Assembly (NCBI RefSeq): GCF_000004075.3
Contig: NC_026659.2
Coordinates: 31,849,683-31,913,682, forward strand
From: Cucumis sativus
Taxonomy: Eukaryota > Streptophyta > Magnoliopsida > Cucurbitales > Cucurbitaceae
Length of the DNA: 64,000 nt
Reading direction: 5' to 3'
The notes under the pieces are model-generated. The model worked only from the letters and a program-made list of their open reading frames with translations, made no database searches and was not told the DNA's origin. Every line of letters begins with the position of its first letter. Within the stretch, counting starts at the first letter, position 1. A program made the translations under genes and the position numbers. This document shows positions 61,201 to 64,000 of the stretch, in pieces.

Positions 61201-64000
61201 CACAGAAAAAAAATCCCAGGCCTAGGGTCGGGTGGGGCTCGTTCGCGGGTGCCCAACGGTTGCTGCCAAAAACGGTCCAAAAATGGCAAAGGCTTTACCA
61301 TACGAAAAATCGGCCGATTTTTAACCATGCGAGAAACATCCCGAAAACTCACAGATAACTACTAGGCGGCCTCACTTTGAGTAATATTGATGTTTTTTCC
61401 ACAAAAACAGCTCGAGATGCCCAAACTCAGTTTTTATTTTCGTCCAGATACTTTCTTCCCATGTTTGGTTGTGTTCCTTTGATCTTGTGCAGCCTATTTA
61501 GACCGATGATAGCCCGCGGATAGGTGTGGAAACCCATCTATATTGCACCCAGTATGACACAGAAAAAAATCCCAGGCATAGGGGTCGGGTGGGGCTCGTT
61601 CGGGAGTGCACAACGGTTGCCGGCAAAAACGGTCCAAAAATGGCCAAGGCTTTACCATACGATAAATCGGCCGATTTTAACCATGCGAGAAACGTCCCGA
61701 AAAACTCACAGATAACTACTAGGCGTCCTCACTTTGAGTAATATTGAGGTTTTTTCCCACAAAAACAGCTCGGAGATGCCCGGACTCAGTTTTTATTTTC
61801 GTCCCAATACTTTCTCTCCCATGGTTTGGTTTGTTTCCTTTGATCTTGTGCAACCTATTTAGACGATGATAGCCCGCGGATAGGTGTGGAAACCCATCTA
61901 TATTGCACCCAGTATGACAGAAAAAAATCCCAGGGCATAGGGGTCGGGTGGGGCTCGTTCGGGGTGCACAACGGTTGCGCCAAAAACGGTCCAAAAATGG
62001 CCAAGGCTTTACCATACGAAAAAATCGGCGATTTTTAACCATGCGAGAAACGTCCCGAAAACTCACAGATAACTACTAGGCGTCCTCACTTTGAGTAATA
62101 TTGAGGTTTTTTCCCACAAAAACAGCTCGGAGATGCCCGGACTCAGTTTTTATTTTCGTCCCAATACTTCTTTCCATTGGTTTGGTTGTGTTCCTTTGAT
62201 CTTGTGCAACCTATTTAGACCGATGATAGCCTGCGGATAGGTGTGGAAACCCATCTATATTGCACCCAGTATGACACAGAAAAAATCCCAGGGCAATAGG
62301 GGATCGGGTGGGGCTCGTTCGGGGTGCCCAACGGTTGCGCAAAAAACGGTCCAAAAATGGCAAAGGCTTTACCATACGAAAAATCGGCCGATTTTTAACC
62401 ATGCGAGAAACGTCCCGAAAACTCACAGATAACTACTAGGCGCCTCACTTTGAGTAATATTGAAGTTTTTTCCCACAAAAACAGCTCGGAGATGCCCAGA
62501 CTCAGTTTTTATTTTCGTCCAGATACTTTTCTTCCATGGTTTGGTTGTGTTCCTTTGATCTTGTGCAGCCTATTTAGACCGATGATAGCCCGCGGGATAG
62601 GTGTGGAAACCCATCTATATTGCACCCAGTATGACACAGAAAAAAATCTCAGGGTTTAGGGTCGGGTGGGGCTCGTTCGGCGTGCACAACGGTTGCGCCA
62701 AAAACAGTCCAAAAATGCGCAAGGCTTTACCATACGAAAAATCGGCCGATTTTTAACCATGCGAGAAACGTCCCGAAAACTCACAGATAACTACTAGGCG
62801 GCCTCACTTTGAGTAATATTGAAGTTTTTTCCCACAAAAACAGCTCGGAGATGCCCAGACTCAGTTTTTATTTTCGTCCAGATACTTTTCTTCCCATGGT
62901 TTGGTTGTGTTCCTTTGATCTTGTGCAGCCTATTTAGACCAATGATAGACCGCGGATAGGTGTGGAAACCCATCTATATTGCACCCAGTATGACACAGAA
63001 AAAAATCCCAGGGCATAGGGGCGGGTGGGGCTCGTTCGGGGTGCCCAACGGTTGCGCCAAAAACGGTCCAAAAATGGCCAAGGCTTTACCATACGAAAAA
63101 ATCGGCCGATTTTTAACCATGCGAGAAACGTCCTGAAAACTCACAGATAACTACTAGGCGGCTTCACTTTGAGTAATATTGAAGTTTTTTCCCACAAAAA
63201 CAGCTCGGAGATGCCCAGACTCAGTTTTTATTTTCGTCCCAATACTTTTCTTCCCATGGTTTGGTTGTGTTCCTTTCATCTTGTGCAACCTATTTAGACC
63301 GATGATAGCCAGCGGATAGGTGTGGAAACCCATCTATATTGCACCCAGTATGATACAGAAAAAATCCCAGGGCATAGGGGTCGGGTGGGGCTCGTTCGGG
63401 GTGCACAACGGTTGCGCCAAAAACGTCCAAAAACGGCCAAGGCTTTACCATACGAAAAATCGGCGATTTTTAACCATGCGAGAAACGTCCCGAAAACTCA
63501 CAGATAACTACTAGGCGGCCTCACTTTGAGTAATATTGAAGTTTTTTCCCACAAAAACAGCTCGGAGATGCCCAGACTCAGTTTTTATTTTCGTCCAGAT
63601 ACTTTTCTTCCCATGTTTGGTTGTGTTCCTTTGATCTTGTGCAGCCTATTTAGACGATGATAGCCGCGGATAGGTGTGAGAAACCCATCTATATTGCACC
63701 CAGTATGACACAGAAAAAATCTCAGGGCATAGGGGTCGGGTGGGGCTCGTTCGGGGTGCACAACGGTTGCCGCCCAAAAACAGTCCAAAAATGGCCAAGG
63801 CTTTACCATACGAAAAATCGGCCGATTTTTAACCATGCGAGAAACGTCCCGAAAACTCACAGATAACTACTAGGCGGCCTCACTTTGAGTAATATTGAAG
63901 TTTTTCCCACAAAAACACTCGGAGATGCCAGACTCAGTTTTTATTTTCGCTCCAGATACTTTTCTTCCATGGTTTGGTTGTGTTCCTTTGATCTTGTGCA
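58292..64000. repeat. Satellite DNA array, ~358-bp unit, 15 full units plus one cut by the window edge
   Basis: Using GATAGGTGTGGAAACCCA as anchor, units start at 58292, 58651, 59011, 59372, 59732, 60090, 60448, 60805, 61161, 61519, 61879, 62236, 62596, 62955, 63315 and 63669. Spacing is 354-361 bp. All units are head-to-tail. Each holds a GC-rich part (GGTCGGGTGGGGCTCGTTCG), an 18-bp palindrome AAAAATCGGCCGATTTTT, and a T-rich part. Units 1-2 are the most divergent and interior ones more alike. The length is about twice a nucleosome repeat and in the range of known cucurbit satellites (roughly 350-360 bp). Short frames recur on both strands because the unit is repeated and are not genes. Whether it is centromeric, subtelomeric or interstitial cannot be told from sequence alone. 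Confidence 0.97.

Noticed and set aside
59016..63866. Many recurring frames of 60-115 residues on both strands
   Set aside because: They recur with the satellite period, are shifted by indels between units and have no conserved frame; they result from the repeat.

Overview
The window is nuclear DNA of a flowering plant. Its genes have several introns with GT-AG borders, codon use is dicot-like, intergenic DNA is AT-rich, and there are many decayed LINEs and small DNA transposons. A Cucurbitaceae origin is my inference. It rests on the overall style of the proteins and on the 'CTATCNNTGATAGAC' repeats near 57.1-57.9 kb, which I associate with cucurbit genomes. I could not run a search to confirm it.

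Layout. The first exon of an NRT1/PTR (NPF5-type) transporter is cut by the left edge (1-87, minus). A complete tandem paralogue follows (1108-3271, minus). About 7.5 kb of AT-rich DNA without recognisable genes comes next. Three plus-strand genes follow: a patellin, i.e. a SEC14-GOLD lipid-binding protein (10794-12925); a plastid-type LON substrate-binding-domain protein (14347-17560) with an apparent GC-AG intron; and a dienelactone-hydrolase-like protein (19235-20603) whose nucleophilic cysteine is replaced by glycine. Between 20.6 and 23.9 kb lie a perfect 56-bp inverted repeat and a 30-bp minisatellite. The minus strand then carries MIC10 of the mitochondrial MICOS complex (23943-24783) and a UCH37-type deubiquitinase (27691-38279).

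The second intron of the UCH gene is about 9.1 kb long. It is filled with LINE pieces, a 247-bp element with a perfect 10-bp target-site duplication and tRNA-like promoter boxes, and long poly-C tracts. After about 6 kb of AT-rich DNA comes a five-exon gene for a small Ser/Lys/Arg-rich protein (44134-47059, minus).

From 47.3 to 54.3 kb the sequence is a transposon graveyard. It holds a 1.3-kb LTR element with a primer-binding site and a polypurine tract, three overlapping LINE copies on the minus strand, and a 593-bp hAT-type element inserted in one of them. From 58.3 kb to the right edge is a satellite array of about 16 units of roughly 358 bp. Its left-edge units are the most divergent. The window therefore runs from gene-containing DNA into satellite heterochromatin.

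The genes are unrelated housekeeping genes and do not form a pathway. I see no previously undescribed gene system. The most interesting items are the satellite and its border, the catalytically altered hydrolase, the non-canonical intron, the composite element in the UCH intron, and the perfect hairpin. All exon borders were read by eye from splice signals and reading frame, without transcript evidence.
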